From positions 4,650,001 to 4,714,000 of the forward strand of contig JALGAS010000004.1 in NCBI GenBank assembly GCA_023078685.1: 64,000 bases of DNA. Direction: 5' to 3'. Source of the stretch: Neopestalotiopsis rosae (taxonomy: Eukaryota > Ascomycota > Sordariomycetes > Amphisphaeriales > Sporocadaceae). How positions within the stretch are numbered: the stretch's first letter is position 1; each line of letters begins with the position of its first letter. Below the pieces are notes generated by a model. It saw only the letters and a list, made by a program, of their open reading frames with translations, was not told the DNA's origin and did not search any database. The position numbers were made by a program, and so were the translations under genes. This document shows positions 1 through 11,500 of the stretch, piece after piece.

Positions 1-57
1 TGTAACAACCTAGCTCTAGATACACATGTACACAACCTCCCAACTATGACTGTCTAA

Positions 58-1038
58 TTACTGACTGGCAGGCTGCGAAGCTTGCCATGCAGCCACCAAC
101 TGCGGCAGATCGCGCACAAACTCTCTCCGTTTGGCGGACCACCCCAGCTCAATTCGTGCGCGGGCAGACGTACCGTTGGTCACCAGCGCAATCGCCTCGA
201 GGAAAGCATCGCCGTGGGTGCCAACGTAGGACAGCTTGCCCGTGGCGCCCAAGACGCGCTTGACCTTTTCCAGGACGTCTGTCAGTGACACGGTCTCGCC
301 GACCACGTCGTACACGGGCCAGGAGCCGAGGTTGTGGATGTTACCAATAGTCCTGACAAAGGCGTCGGCAATGTCGTCGACGTGGACGACGCCGGTGCGC
401 GTGTCGGCGTCCGCGGGAATGGCAATCGTCTCTTCGCTGGCGGCGGCGGCGGCCAGGACCTTGCCCCAGTAGAGGCCCCAGACCCAGGAGCCCCGTCCGT
501 AGACGGCACCGGGGCGCAGCACGGCGACGTCGAGGGCGCGGCGGGCCTTCAGGACGGCCTGCTCGTGGGCGGGCCGCCAGGCGACGGCGGTGGCGGGCTT
601 GTCTACGGCCAGGGAGGTGCCCGGGACGGTGGTGTCGGTGACCTGGTGGTCCCGGGTCGAGCCGTTGACCCAGGTGCCCGAGGTGTAGACAAAGCCCAGC
701 TTGGGCCCCACGGCGCCGCCGCCGCCGGTGGTGGCCGCGAGGGCAGAGGCCCGCTCCTCGGCGGCCGCGACGACGCTCTGGAGGATGGTGGTCGCGTCGG
801 CGTACGCCTGGGAGAGGTCGACGACTACGTCGATGCGGTGCTTGGAAATGGCCGTCTTGATGAATTCGGCGTCGCTCAGGTTCCCGACCAAGGGAGTGAT
901 CTCGTTGGTGAGGAGGGTCTTGCTTTTGGATGCGTCGCGCGTTGTGGCAAAGACAATGTAGTTGCCGCTGCGGACGAGGGCTTGGCCTAGAGCTAGACCG
1001 ACGTAGCCGGCACCACCTAGAATCAAGACGTGCGACAT
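58..1038 (-). CDS. NAD(P)-binding epimerase/dehydratase-type (atypical SDR) protein
   Basis: Single-exon gene of 326 codons. A Rossmann dinucleotide-binding loop GGAGYVG lies at residues 8-14 right after the first beta strand, the usual N-terminus of extended and atypical SDRs. A YTSG segment at about residue 117 and the LRPGAVYGRGS stretch downstream match the NAD-dependent epimerase/dehydratase family fold. I do not see the classic YxxxK pair, so a reductase acting on a small carbonyl or flavonoid-like substrate is as likely as a sugar epimerase. No signal peptide; a cytosolic enzyme is expected. GC is clearly higher here than in the flanking intergenic DNA. The long open frames on the opposite strand are by-products of this GC-rich codon use. 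Family assignment is fairly secure; substrate is unknown. Confidence 0.85.
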   Translation of the reverse strand: MSHVLILGGAGYVGLALGQALVRSGNYIVFATTRDASKSKTLLTNEITPLVGNLSDAEFIKTAISKHRIDVVVDLSQAYADATTILQSVVAAAEERASALAATTGGGGAVGPKLGFVYTSGTWVNGSTRDHQVTDTTVPGTSLAVDKPATAVAWRPAHEQAVLKARRALDVAVLRPGAVYGRGSWVWGLYWGKVLAAAAASEETIAIPADADTRTGVVHVDDIADAFVRTIGNIHNLGSWPVYDVVGETVSLTDVLEKVKRVLGATGKLSYVGTHGDAFLEAIALVTNGTSARARIELGWSAKRREFVRDLPQLVAAWQASQPASQ

Positions 1039-2998
1039 GTTTGAAGTATTAGGTTTTGGAAAAGACTTGGGTCGTTATTGTGTACTATTTGATTGAGTAT
1101 GTCGTAGAACTGCCGAGTACTGCTGAGTATGGTGAGAATAAACAGCATCATGAATGCGCAGAGGTTTCCTCATTATATATCTATATGTTTCTGCCTTGTT
1201 GTATTTCTCACTACAGTCTCAGTCATTGTGGTTGTCGTCGTCGTCGACGAGGACTTGGATAGTTCGTCATCCTTTCGGGAATATGAATAGCTTCAAGCCT
1301 GTTCCTACATAATAAGACGCTAAGTTCGGATTTCCAAACGAGTCGGACATTGGATCCCCGTGGGACGGGGCCGGCGGACGTGAAGCTAGGCGGGGTGGTC
1401 GTGTCATTACAGCGCACTTGGCCCTATGCAGTGCGCTAATTGGGCAACTAGGCTTGTAAGTGGGAGTCTAACGCGGCTCAATGTGAGAAAAAGCTGCTGA
1501 CTGGATATGTCAGCATTCGTTGCTTATCAGATCTTTCTAGTCGCATTCGCATGATGGATCTGATTACGGGTTTATTTCTGTTGGTATCCCAGGGAAAAAC
1601 GAGGCTTAGGAAAATGTTATACGACGACTGCACAATGATCTGCAGGTTTCGCTGACATTGAAGGACTTTGGCCCTTACCTCCGCGGGCACTGGCCACTGA
1701 GGGGTGAGCTGCATCAGAGACGAGCGCAAAGAAAAGCACCAACTCCAAGGTGAAAGCTGCCAGCTGCCTGCATTTCTTCAGTGGCCGACTCCGTGGCCGA
1801 ATCCGCGTCCGGTCAACATTATTAATCGGCCATCCGATTTGGCCGTCCCATGATGCGAATGCGACAACATCACAATATCGTATGGATGCCTCTTTGTTGT
1901 GCATATCCATTCCTGTTTATTCTCTGGGCTGATGTTGTAGATCTGTTCTGACAATATTTTATCATCGAATTGTCTATCATTTTATTTTGAATGAATAAGA
2001 TAGAACCAAGATCGAAGGAATCTTGAACTTCAGTTGTTTGGCTTAGGCATGGACCGCGACACGGTTTTACTGCCCGGCTGTCCACCCCAGGTACTAAACC
2101 GTTTCGCTTAGCGTATCGACGAAGACCTAGAGCGCCCATTGACGTAACTTCTCACGTTACACAAAGTTATACATTTCACAATAGCCTAGGTTAGAATCTT
2201 TCGGGCACACTCAAGGATGAATGCTTCCTGCGGGGAACTTATCACTGCGAAACGACAGGATTAAGTCGCGTCGGATCATCAGAAAAGCAATGATGTCGAT
2301 TCCTGAGGTTTCCAAGTAGGATGATCCGGATCGCAATGAGCAAAACGCTCATCTGCGTCGCTATCTCCATTTTCTCCGTCTGTTCGTCATGGCGGCTCTG
2401 CTATTCAAGGAGAATATTCTTAAATCCACATGGACATTGTTGATGATAATATCAATGGTTCGGCAGTTGTTCATCGCGGGCGTCAGGACCAAAATATGTG
2501 CAAGCTTGATTATTGGTGACGATGGGCCGGTAGAGCTGCTTTTACACCAAATGAAAACGAATATAGTTGGGGGTAGGGTCAAATTAGCCCCTAGCCCATG
2601 CTGCGAAAAACGTCACCTGCTTTGTAAAGGCCGATAGGCGCGAGGGGTCAGGTCTCGCTACTAACCACGGACCGTTGTCAAGTGGGACCAATCGACATAT
2701 CACATAGCAAGTGGCAAGCTGCGCTCATGTGCGGTCCAATAGATGAGTTTGGCATCACGGAGATTGTGATACTCGCTGGCCGGCTGCATCTACGCTGGTT
2801 CCCTTTATGTCCATGAAGGCGGAAGGTCGAATGTCCGCCCAACGAGATGGGCAAAAGAAGGCAGGAAAAGCATTTAGTATAAAGAAATAGACGATTCGCG
2901 ACAATGTAATGTTAGAATTTATTATCCAGATCAAACCAATACCTGCCAAAAAGCGTATCAACTTTAAAATCCATACGAAATTCACATACCCATCAATC
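1039..2998. other. Intergenic region between divergent SDR and FAD monooxygenase genes
   Basis: About 1.96 kb lies between the divergently transcribed SDR and monooxygenase genes. It is AT-richer than the genes. The open frames in it are under 120 codons, mutually overlapping and without recognisable domains. It presumably carries both promoters. I see no repeat, tRNA or transposon signature. Confidence 0.5.
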
Positions 2999-4383
2999 AT
3001 GCCTTCGTTGAACGGTTCTACAACTCGACAACAGCCTCTGCAAGTCGCCATCATCGGCGCCGGCGTCATTGGCATCCAAGTGGCCCTGGGACTGGCGCGA
3101 CGAAACATACACGTCAGTCTCTACGACCAGGCCTCGGAGCTCAAGGAGATCAGCGCCGGCTTTGGCTTCACGGACAATGTCGTGGGCTGCATGAAGTTCC
3201 TGGAGCCGCGGCTCGCCGACGCCGTGCATCTGATCGGGCCCCCGGTAGAGGGCAGCCAGCGCTGGGTCGACGGCATGACCAAGGAGGATATCAGGACCAT
3301 GCGCTATGAAGATGTTCCTGGCATCAAGATGGCTGGCGAAGTTGACTTGCATTACTGTCATCGCGGGGAGTTGCTCAACGAAATGGTCAAGATGTTTCCG
3401 CGAGATCAGATTTATCTTGGCAAGCGGCTGGAGGCGATAGAGGGTCTCAATGGCGAGGATAAAACTGTTCTGAAGTTTGTCGATGGAACGATGGCAGAGG
3501 CCGATATTGGTAAGAGACATTGATCCGGAATGGTCATCAGTGACTAACCTGACCTTTCGCAATAGTCATTGGATGCGATGGCATCAATTCTCGCGTCCGC
3601 CAATTTGTCGCTGGACCCGAGAGTCCTTCCGCATATTCTAATTATGCTCACGAGAGTGCCTTCCGCTGTCTCGTCGACTGGAAGAGTGCCCACGAAGCCT
3701 TGGGACAGCTGGCCGAGGAGGAAGTCATGTACGTTGGCGAGGGCGCCAACATCATCGCCTACCCCGTGTCCAACAGGCAGTTTCTCAATGTCGCGGCCTT
3801 TGTCCATGACGATCACGATTGGCCCAAGGGGCACAAACATGCAAAGTCCGCCACCAAGGAGGAAGTCGTCGAAGCTTATTCGGCCTTTGGACCTGCTGTG
3901 CAAGCGCTGATTCAGCTCTTGCCCGATCCAGTCAGCCGGTGGGCCATGTTTGACACTCTCGACCACCCACTGGCTTCTTTCACCAACGGTCGCGTCGTCG
4001 TCGCGGGTGATGCTGCGCATGGCTCGACCCCCCACCACGGAGCCGGAGCAGCGATGGGCATCGAGGACGCGGCCATCCTAGTCGCTCTCATTGATCGCAC
4101 AAACAGTCTGATCCAGTCAGAGAGTAGCAACGTTCCAGCATTCGAATGTGTCACCGAAGCATTGAAGATCTATGACTTGGCCCGCCGGGAGCGCGCCCAG
4201 TGGCTTGTCGGCAGCAGTCGACTTCAGGGTCAGATAGTCAAGTTCCGCAATCCGGACATTGGCCGAGACTTTGAAAAGCTCCAGGCACACACGCGTAATC
4301 GCATGAGCATCATCCAGACGTACGATTGGCATGAAGCCATGCTAAAGGCGGTCGCAGACTTGGATCATCGCTTTGAGAAGTAA
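2999..4383 (+). CDS. FAD-dependent monooxygenase, salicylate hydroxylase-like
   Basis: Two exons (2999-3509, 3566-4383) joined by a 56-bp intron with GTAAGA donor and CAATAG acceptor. The product is 442 residues, normal for class A flavoprotein monooxygenases. The N-terminal FAD-binding loop GAGVIG is at residues 20-25. The NAD(P)H/FAD DG motif (GCDGINSRVR) is rebuilt exactly across the splice junction at about residue 175. The third FAD motif GDAAH, followed by a His-rich GAGAAMGIEDA stretch, is near residue 318. The family hydroxylates aromatic rings, often with decarboxylation (salicylate to catechol); the substrate here is inferred only. In-frame codons upstream of the chosen ATG lack a signal peptide, so the protein is taken to be cytosolic. 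Its converging neighbour is the secreted metallopeptidase. Confidence 0.88.
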
Positions 4384-4847
4384 AAGGGTTTGGCGTGACG
4401 ACTGGAGGGCGCTACGATCCAATAAGAACATTCCTTAGATTTGTACATTAGTGATAAGAATAAATGCAATAAGACAGAGAAATACTAGACGACCAATTGA
4501 TCTGGAGCCGCGCTTGTCATACTCAGAAACTATCTAAAAGTCAGTATCCTTGTCCGGAAAGCATTCCGCAATCGCCCTCGAAGCATCCTTGGTCAAGGCG
4601 ATCTTGTCTTGTTTACATGCCAGAAGCGTTCTGAGAATAATGTAGCATATGCCTGGCTTTTGATCATCACTACTTGTACATTTGTACTGACAGCATTTTA
4701 TTAAGCATCCTATTTGCTTAACTTCAGACACGTTTACTAGGTTAGACAGTGTTGTGCAGTGACAAGTAGATGCATTGTGGTTCTGACCCATCAATCGGCA
4801 ATGGGCGCACTCAGAACTCGACTGTGGCATACATACTATGTACCTAT
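4384..4847. other. Convergent 3' intergenic region
   Basis: Spacer between the 3' ends of the monooxygenase and the metallopeptidase. It contains only AT-rich sequence suitable for two terminators, and nothing with coding character. Confidence 0.5.
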
Positions 4848-6598
4848 CTAGTTGAACAGCGAGTCCCTCTCCTGGGGCTTAGCAACCTTCCATGTAACAG
4901 TATTGACGTACATCGCTAATATGAATATGATCAGCCCAATTTCGCAAATAAATCACTTCACAAGGGATGGCATAAGCTGTTTTTAGAGATCGAGGCACTT
5001 ACCCATGGCGTACATGGCGAACGCTTCTGCATCTTTGTGGCCTTGCGGGTTGCCGTTAACGTCCATGCCCTGCGTTCCCTTGGCAATGGCGAACAGGCAT
5101 CCGGGGTTCAAATGATTGTTGATCAATGTGCCATCAGGTCGTCCGTTGGAGGTGCATTTGTTATCGACTGTATTTCAAAATGTCAGCTACATTCTCCTCA
5201 AAAGCCTCGTCATCACACATTGTTTCAGCATCTTCCAAAGAAGCTCAAAGACATGAAGAGACCCTCCAAGTCGCACTGGGGCAAGAAAGAGAAACGTTAC
5301 CTAGTGCATTTCCTTCGCCGACGAATGCGATTGCATGCGAGGACTCGTGGATAACAGTCTGTACAGCGAAGGCACGGAGCCATGGAAGTGTAAGTCCACC
5401 AGCCAGGAGCGTCTTGGCCAATGCGACTTGTTCATCGCTGGGCTCAGAGCCAATCTCAACGTGAAGCTTGCGATAGTGTAGATTACTCGCGGTACGCTCT
5501 GCTTCAGTCGCAATCCAAGCACCTTGGTGTGCTCCACAAAACACCATGGTCTCTTCGATGAGGCCAAATAAGGCAGGGTACACGTAGGCCTTGATGCCGG
5601 AATCCACAGGGATGCCACCGAACCTCGTGGTCTCACCGCCCCCGTTGTCACACACTGCCGTCCTCTGGATCCAGGCATAACGAGTATTGAGCTCTCCAAT
5701 AGGCTCTGTACCTTTTTTCTGAGAGACGTACCATCTACTGACGCCATTCACTACCACAGCTGCGTCATTGGAGCGTTTGTTAGCCTGTCAAGCCCGGGCT
5801 ACTCCGAAAAGGAATGATTGGCAATGAGCTTACGGTTAGGATTTCCGGTGTCTAAAAACCAAATATTAGCAAACGCGCTTCCGTATGAGACGCCTGACTC
5901 GCACATACCCTCGGTGTACGTCTTTCCTGTGAGACTTGTTTCTGAGTAGATATCCTCATCGCTACACCACATCCTCAAGTAAGGGAATCCGCCCTTGGTC
6001 CAGTACACCGCGACTCCATCAACGTATTTCTGGTACTGAGTCTGAATGGTACTGGCGATAGCTTGATTAATGGGACAAGAACCATTAGCAAGATTTCTCG
6101 TGAGTATATGATTGACTGAACATACCCCTTGTTCCCTTTAGCCGCTCCAAGCCTGCCTGGTTTCTCGGATCGCCGGCTGCGTAATAAGACTTGGACACAA
6201 TCATGTTGTACGAAACAAAAGCGTTCCTCTCATCAAACTTTTGCTTGCTCTTGTGGTTCTTATCGTCCTTGAGCTCACCAGAGCCGTCATCTTTGTATAA
6301 AGCAATGGCCAGGTCCAAGTTCTTGACCATGTTCTTCAACTGTCGAAATTATCAGCTTTAACGACATGATGTTCTAGATGGCCTTACTCACAATTGTGTT
6401 CACATCATTGATGCTCTGACTAAGTAGGTCGGAGAAGGCGCCTGTGCATTCATTGATGAGTTCCCTTTTATGAAGAGAGTTGAGAGACGTAACATTGTGA
6501 GATACACCGTTTTCGAGAGAAAAGGGTAATGCAGGAAGGCAGGTGGCAGATGTAGCAAACAGGAGAATCAAACGAATCATCAAACGTAAGTTGGCCAT
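4848..6598 (-). CDS. Secreted zinc metallopeptidase with HESSH motif
   Basis: I assembled seven exons on the minus strand: 6392-6598, 6126-6339, 5909-6061, 5834-5851, 5301-5759, 5003-5167 and 4848-4915. All junctions are in phase and give 427 residues. The protein starts with a hydrophobic signal peptide (residues 1 to about 20, ending near TCLPALP). The zincin signature is TVIHESSHA, i.e. HExxH. The C-terminal exons encode a KDAEAFAMYAM stretch resembling the C-terminal helix of fungal lysine-specific/deuterolysin-like (M35-type) metallopeptidases. Secretion and protein hydrolysis outside the cell are expected. Oddities are an 18-bp micro-exon and a 133-bp fifth intron that can also be spliced to a short alternative terminal exon. 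The HExxH exon is certain; the small exons are inferred from phase and splice signals. Confidence 0.75.
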
Positions 6599-8571
6599 GC
6601 TGAGATCTAGTGTGCTCCGAGGAGCTTTGAATATGCTGTGACTAACAAAGACCTCGAGAAAGTTGCATCGTGAGCATTTTCGGGACGGTGTAAGTATTAA
6701 GAAGGCTAAGGGAAGGATGCTGAGCGCACGTCGGAAACCGTTGGTGGCACTACTGTGCACAAGCACTGCATTGCATCCCTGTCAACACTTGCTATGTCTT
6801 CTAGCGAGATTCTTAATGATGATCTAAGATTATATCAATCATATGCACTCACCATTAGATAAAACGCTAGAGGCCCACTCACAGGTGCATATGATAGGCC
6901 GAGTAGCGCAATGCATGGTTCGCATGGCGAGACCAGGGTATGACCACACACTATTCCTCGAAATGTCCCTGTAGCACGGAGATTGTATATGTACCATTGT
7001 TGGATTCTTTCAGCTCAGTCAACGACGTGGGTCGATTTTGTGTAGAAACAAGCTTCGTCATCCGCCTGCATGATGTTTTCACTAACAACAAGGTCACATT
7101 GAACGGACGCAGGTCTCGGTTATCGGTGTGGCTCCGAAGCTATTTGCTGACAGCTTATGTGGAACAACTGAAAGGGAGGAGTCGAGTGATTCAACTATTT
7201 GTTCGCAATTCTTTGAAAAGAGCATTTGCACTCAATTACACTGAGTCGCGTGGCCACAAGACCCTGAAGAATAGTCCTGGGGTCCCTGGATTCGACCACT
7301 TAGGCTCGGTGTTAGCCTCGGTCCTTGGCGAGAAGGATTGCGGGTCTATACCAAGGACCTGCAATGAGCAATATTCTCCACATGGGATCAAAGGACGATG
7401 GGTATAGTGCAAATACATCGTTCGACTTACATAAATAACTCTATGCATGGTCCTTTACCCAAAATATCTTTGGGGTGCCATTTAAGCTTAACCCATGTTG
7501 ACTTATACGTTCAGCCGAAGTCTTTCCATGTGATGTCTGTGCTGCACGTGCTATATCGGAAGCGAAAGAACCAACGCTAAAGTATGCCAACATGATGCAT
7601 AATAGGTTAAAATCAAGACACCGAGACCACAGATGGACTTTGATGAGCTATGGCATTTTGTTAGCTACAGTTGACTTCTGATCCACAAACATGAGTTCAT
7701 GATCTCTCTTATGTCCAGAGAGACGCTTGGTATAATCTCATTGAATAAAGACTTCGCAATAATGAATACTATCAGGCACAAGCCTATCTTTGCTTAAAAT
7801 TGCATTGGTGTACCTTGCATAATTGAGGCTTGCCAATTTCGTCGTACATTCGAGCAATCTGCATTTGGCAGCACCTAGGCACAGCATTGCGCAAAATTCT
7901 CCGGGTCGCAGAGATTTTCCCAGGTTTCTGGGTTAGTGCCGGTGTCGTGGGCAAGGTACATACGGAGGTCCCTGCATAATCTATCAATAGTGCGTTGCAC
8001 TATGTAGCGAGCGTTGTACTAAGGTGGCCAAAAGTGGAATAACCCTGAGCATAATGGAAACTTAATCATCAAAGTATGCCCCATGATATCCGTGGTGACA
8101 TCTAGACCTCTGAATCAATACGTTATGATTTTTGTCGCTTACAATTGACTACCGCCAACAGGGACCCTTTCAACCTGCTAGGTTTGCTGCATCGGCCGTC
8201 TACATGAGCTCCACTTGTTTGCAGGATGGGATATTGCTACATCGAGTCCGTACCCAGACAGTCAGATGACTCGAGGGAGATACTACTCCTCGTGCTATCA
8301 CGTCTGAAAGTCTAAACGGACATTAACGTCAGAACTCCAGACCATGCCAGACCGTAAGGGTATGAACATGGACCCACTTCTCTGTCGGAGTGATCCGCCG
8401 ATCGACTATAACAAGAACTCATTGCAAAGAATGGCGTCCATAAAGTCTTGGTCTCGTCAGCGAAGTGTAAATTCAACTCAAGTCTCTCGTGGTACCATCG
8501 TGATCGATTCTGCGAAGGCAGAGATTGCTTTTCCATCTGCCATAAGTCCACTCTTTTACTCATTCAGTTCC
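6599..8571. other. Long intergenic region, no recognisable gene
   Basis: Nearly 2 kb between the divergent metallopeptidase and chitinase genes. The longest plus-strand open frame (6940-7407) has no domain, signal peptide or coding-like composition. I see no intact repeat. The chitinase promoter must lie toward the right end. Confidence 0.45.
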
Positions 8572-11500
8572 ATGGCGTGGCCTCGCTGGTCAGTGACAGC
8601 TTCGGCTGGGCTATTGACATGGCTCATCTTGATCACGCCAGCAGTAGCAAACGCTCCTGACCTAAGCCACTTGGATGCTCACACTCTAGCACGTCGCGCA
8701 GACTACTGTAAAACAGAGACTGTCATACAAGACGATTCGTGCGGAGCGCTGGTGGAGAGATGTGGTATCACCAGTGATGAGCTGACCAAATACAACAAGG
8801 ACAACCTTTGCTCGACTCTCAGGCCCGGTCAAAAGGTCTGTTGCACAGAGGGAGACCTTCAGCCCCACAAGTCCGACAATGGCACTTGTTACACATATAC
8901 CATCAAGGACAAGGACACATGTTATGATCTTGGCCTTGTCTACAGTCTGACGAATGACGAGATTGACGGTTTTAACAACGGCACCACCTGGTAAGTCAAC
9001 ACCAACTTAGCTATCGGAACATTGCTGACTCATTCTATGATCTAGGGGATGGACCGGCTGCGATGGCGGTCTGGTGGTCGGATTGAATATGTGTCTTAGT
9101 GATGGTTATCCTCCGGCCCCATCACCGCTCGAGAACGCATTGTGCGGTCCTCAGGTGCCAGGCGCGACTTTTGATGGAACAGTACAAAACGCTGCTGATC
9201 TCGCTGAATTGAACCCATGTCCTCTCAATGCTTGCTGCAATATATGGGGTCAGTGTGGTATCGACAAGGACTTTTGTACCGAGGCTTTGGGCCCTTCCGG
9301 AAACCCAGGTACCTCACCGCCCGGCACCAATGGGTGCATCTCGAACTGCGGCACCGATATTGTCAATAATGAGTCCGGCCCTTCAGAGTTCTTGCGCGTC
9401 GGATACTACGAGGCCTTCAACTGGGATCGTGGCTGTCTGCACATGAGAGCGGGCTGGTCTAACACGGATAGCTACACCCATATGCACTGGGCCTTTGGAA
9501 CGGTCAACGCCGACCTGTCCATCATGGTCAATGACTCTTATAACCAGTGGGATGACTTCATGTCACTGAAAAACACCAAAAAGGTTGTTTCATTTGGAGG
9601 TTGGGGCTTCTCCACAGAGGTTGCCACATACGATATCATTCGCAAGGGAATGTCGGACGAAAATCGTGCTCAATTCGTCGCAAATATCGTGCAGTTTGCT
9701 GAGAGCACAGGTATCGATGGCATTGACTTTGATTGGGAGTACCCGGGAGCTCCCGACATCCCAGGCATCCCACCAGGACTCGAGTCTGACGGGCCCAATT
9801 ATCTTGCTACTCTCAAGGCCTTGCGATCAGCGCTGCCGGACAAGTACTCCATCTCGATTGCTGCCCCTGCATCCTACTGGTACCTCAAGAGCTTTCCTAT
9901 TGGTGATATGCACCAGTATCTCGACTACATTGTGTACATGGCCTATGACCTTCATGGTCAGTGGGACTATGACAATGATTGGGCTCAGTCCGGTTGCAAG
10001 GCCGGCAACTGTTTGCGTAGTCACGTCAATCAAACCGAGGTAGAACTCGCTTTGGCCATGGTGACCAAGGCTGGCGTTCCATCCACCAAGATCATGGTTG
10101 GAGAATCGAGTTATGGTCGGTCTTTCAACATGGCCACTGCGGGTTGCACAGGACCTGAATGCACATATACCGGCTCTGGTACGACATCTGATGCCACGCC
10201 AGGTCGATGCACCAATACTGGCGGCTACATATCCAACGCAGAGATCAATGAGATCATCGCAAAGAACTCGAATGCCAACACTTGGCACGATGATGAGACC
10301 AATTCTGACTACTTGGTCTACAACGATCTGCAGTGGGTCGCCTACATGTCTGACGATACCAAGGAAGCGCGCCGAGAAAAGTGGAAAGGGCTCAACTTTG
10401 GAGGCACTATTGACTGGGCAGTTGACTTGCAAGAGTTCAACTCTGCCGATACTCTCGGTCCGACTGGAGGCTATAACGAGTCTTCCGTGGTTAATGTCTT
10501 CGACCAACTCATCTGGGACTGGGTCAATCCCGGGGTCGAGGCGCCCGTCAGTGCGACCAATATCATTCAGGCTTCGCCCCTCCCAGAAGTTGTCACTCTC
10601 ACAGCCTATACCACCTTGACACTCCAGTCCGGCCAGTCACTCAGCTCGACCTTTATCTCAACCGTCTTTTCGATATCCGAGCTCAGCTTCCAGCCTTTTA
10701 CTATTGCCGAGTCGGACACGTCTAGTGGAACTGTGCTCACTTACAAGCCTGTGCCAAGCGTGAATCCGGCCCCATTCACAGTCCCTGTGCCTGCCGGTTG
10801 GACACTCACTTCGGCAGCATCCGCCTCAACAACGCATCTTGTCGGGCTTTCAACCTCGACTAGTTCCTCGACAGATGCTGGTGGCTTTGTCGTCATGTAC
10901 TGGAACCCGACGGTCAGCTACAGCCTACCAAGCCGAGTCACTCCCAAGATCGTCGCCCCTACAGTGATCCCTGAGAATGAAGATGACCCCATCGAGACAC
11001 CGGTTCCTGGAGTCACTGACTGCTCTGGGGCCGGCTGCACGGTTGGCACAGACTGTTCGGGCGACGGATGTACCCGCGGCGGAGATTGCACAGGCCCCAG
11101 CTGTACAAAAGGTGGAAGCTGCACAGGTCCTAACTGCGTACGCGGCGGTGAATGCCAAGGTGACTCGTGTACCGAGGGCGGAGGTTGCTCTGGTGATTCT
11201 TGTGTCGAGGGAGGAGGTTGTTCAGGCGCGAACTGTGGCCGCGGCGGTGGCTGCTCCGGACCCAACTGCAACAAGGGCGGAGGTTGCGTCTCGACTCTTT
11301 TCAAGAGCTGTTCTTCTGGAGACTGTGAGGGATCCAATTGCAATTCTGAGACTCAATGCACCCAAATTTGGTGTCACAACCATGTCACTCTTACCGTCAA
11401 GCCACCAGTGACCATCCCAACCCCGTCGGTTACCCTCAACAAGCCAAAGTGTCTGGTTGGGTGCCCGACATTGGCGCCATGCCCCGATGGAGGCACATCA

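Noticed and set aside
334..990. A 218-codon open frame on the plus strand opposite the SDR gene
   Set aside because: It is antisense to a recognisable enzyme, is Gly/Asp/Val-rich as expected from the complement of GC-rich codons, and has no domain.
6940..7407. A 155-codon plus-strand open frame in the intergenic region before the chitinase
   Set aside because: No domain, no signal peptide, composition unlike the neighbouring genes, and no splice partners.
10977..11411. Long alternative-frame open readings across the chitinase repeat
   Set aside because: They are produced by the regular 33-bp coding repeat, which keeps all frames free of stops.
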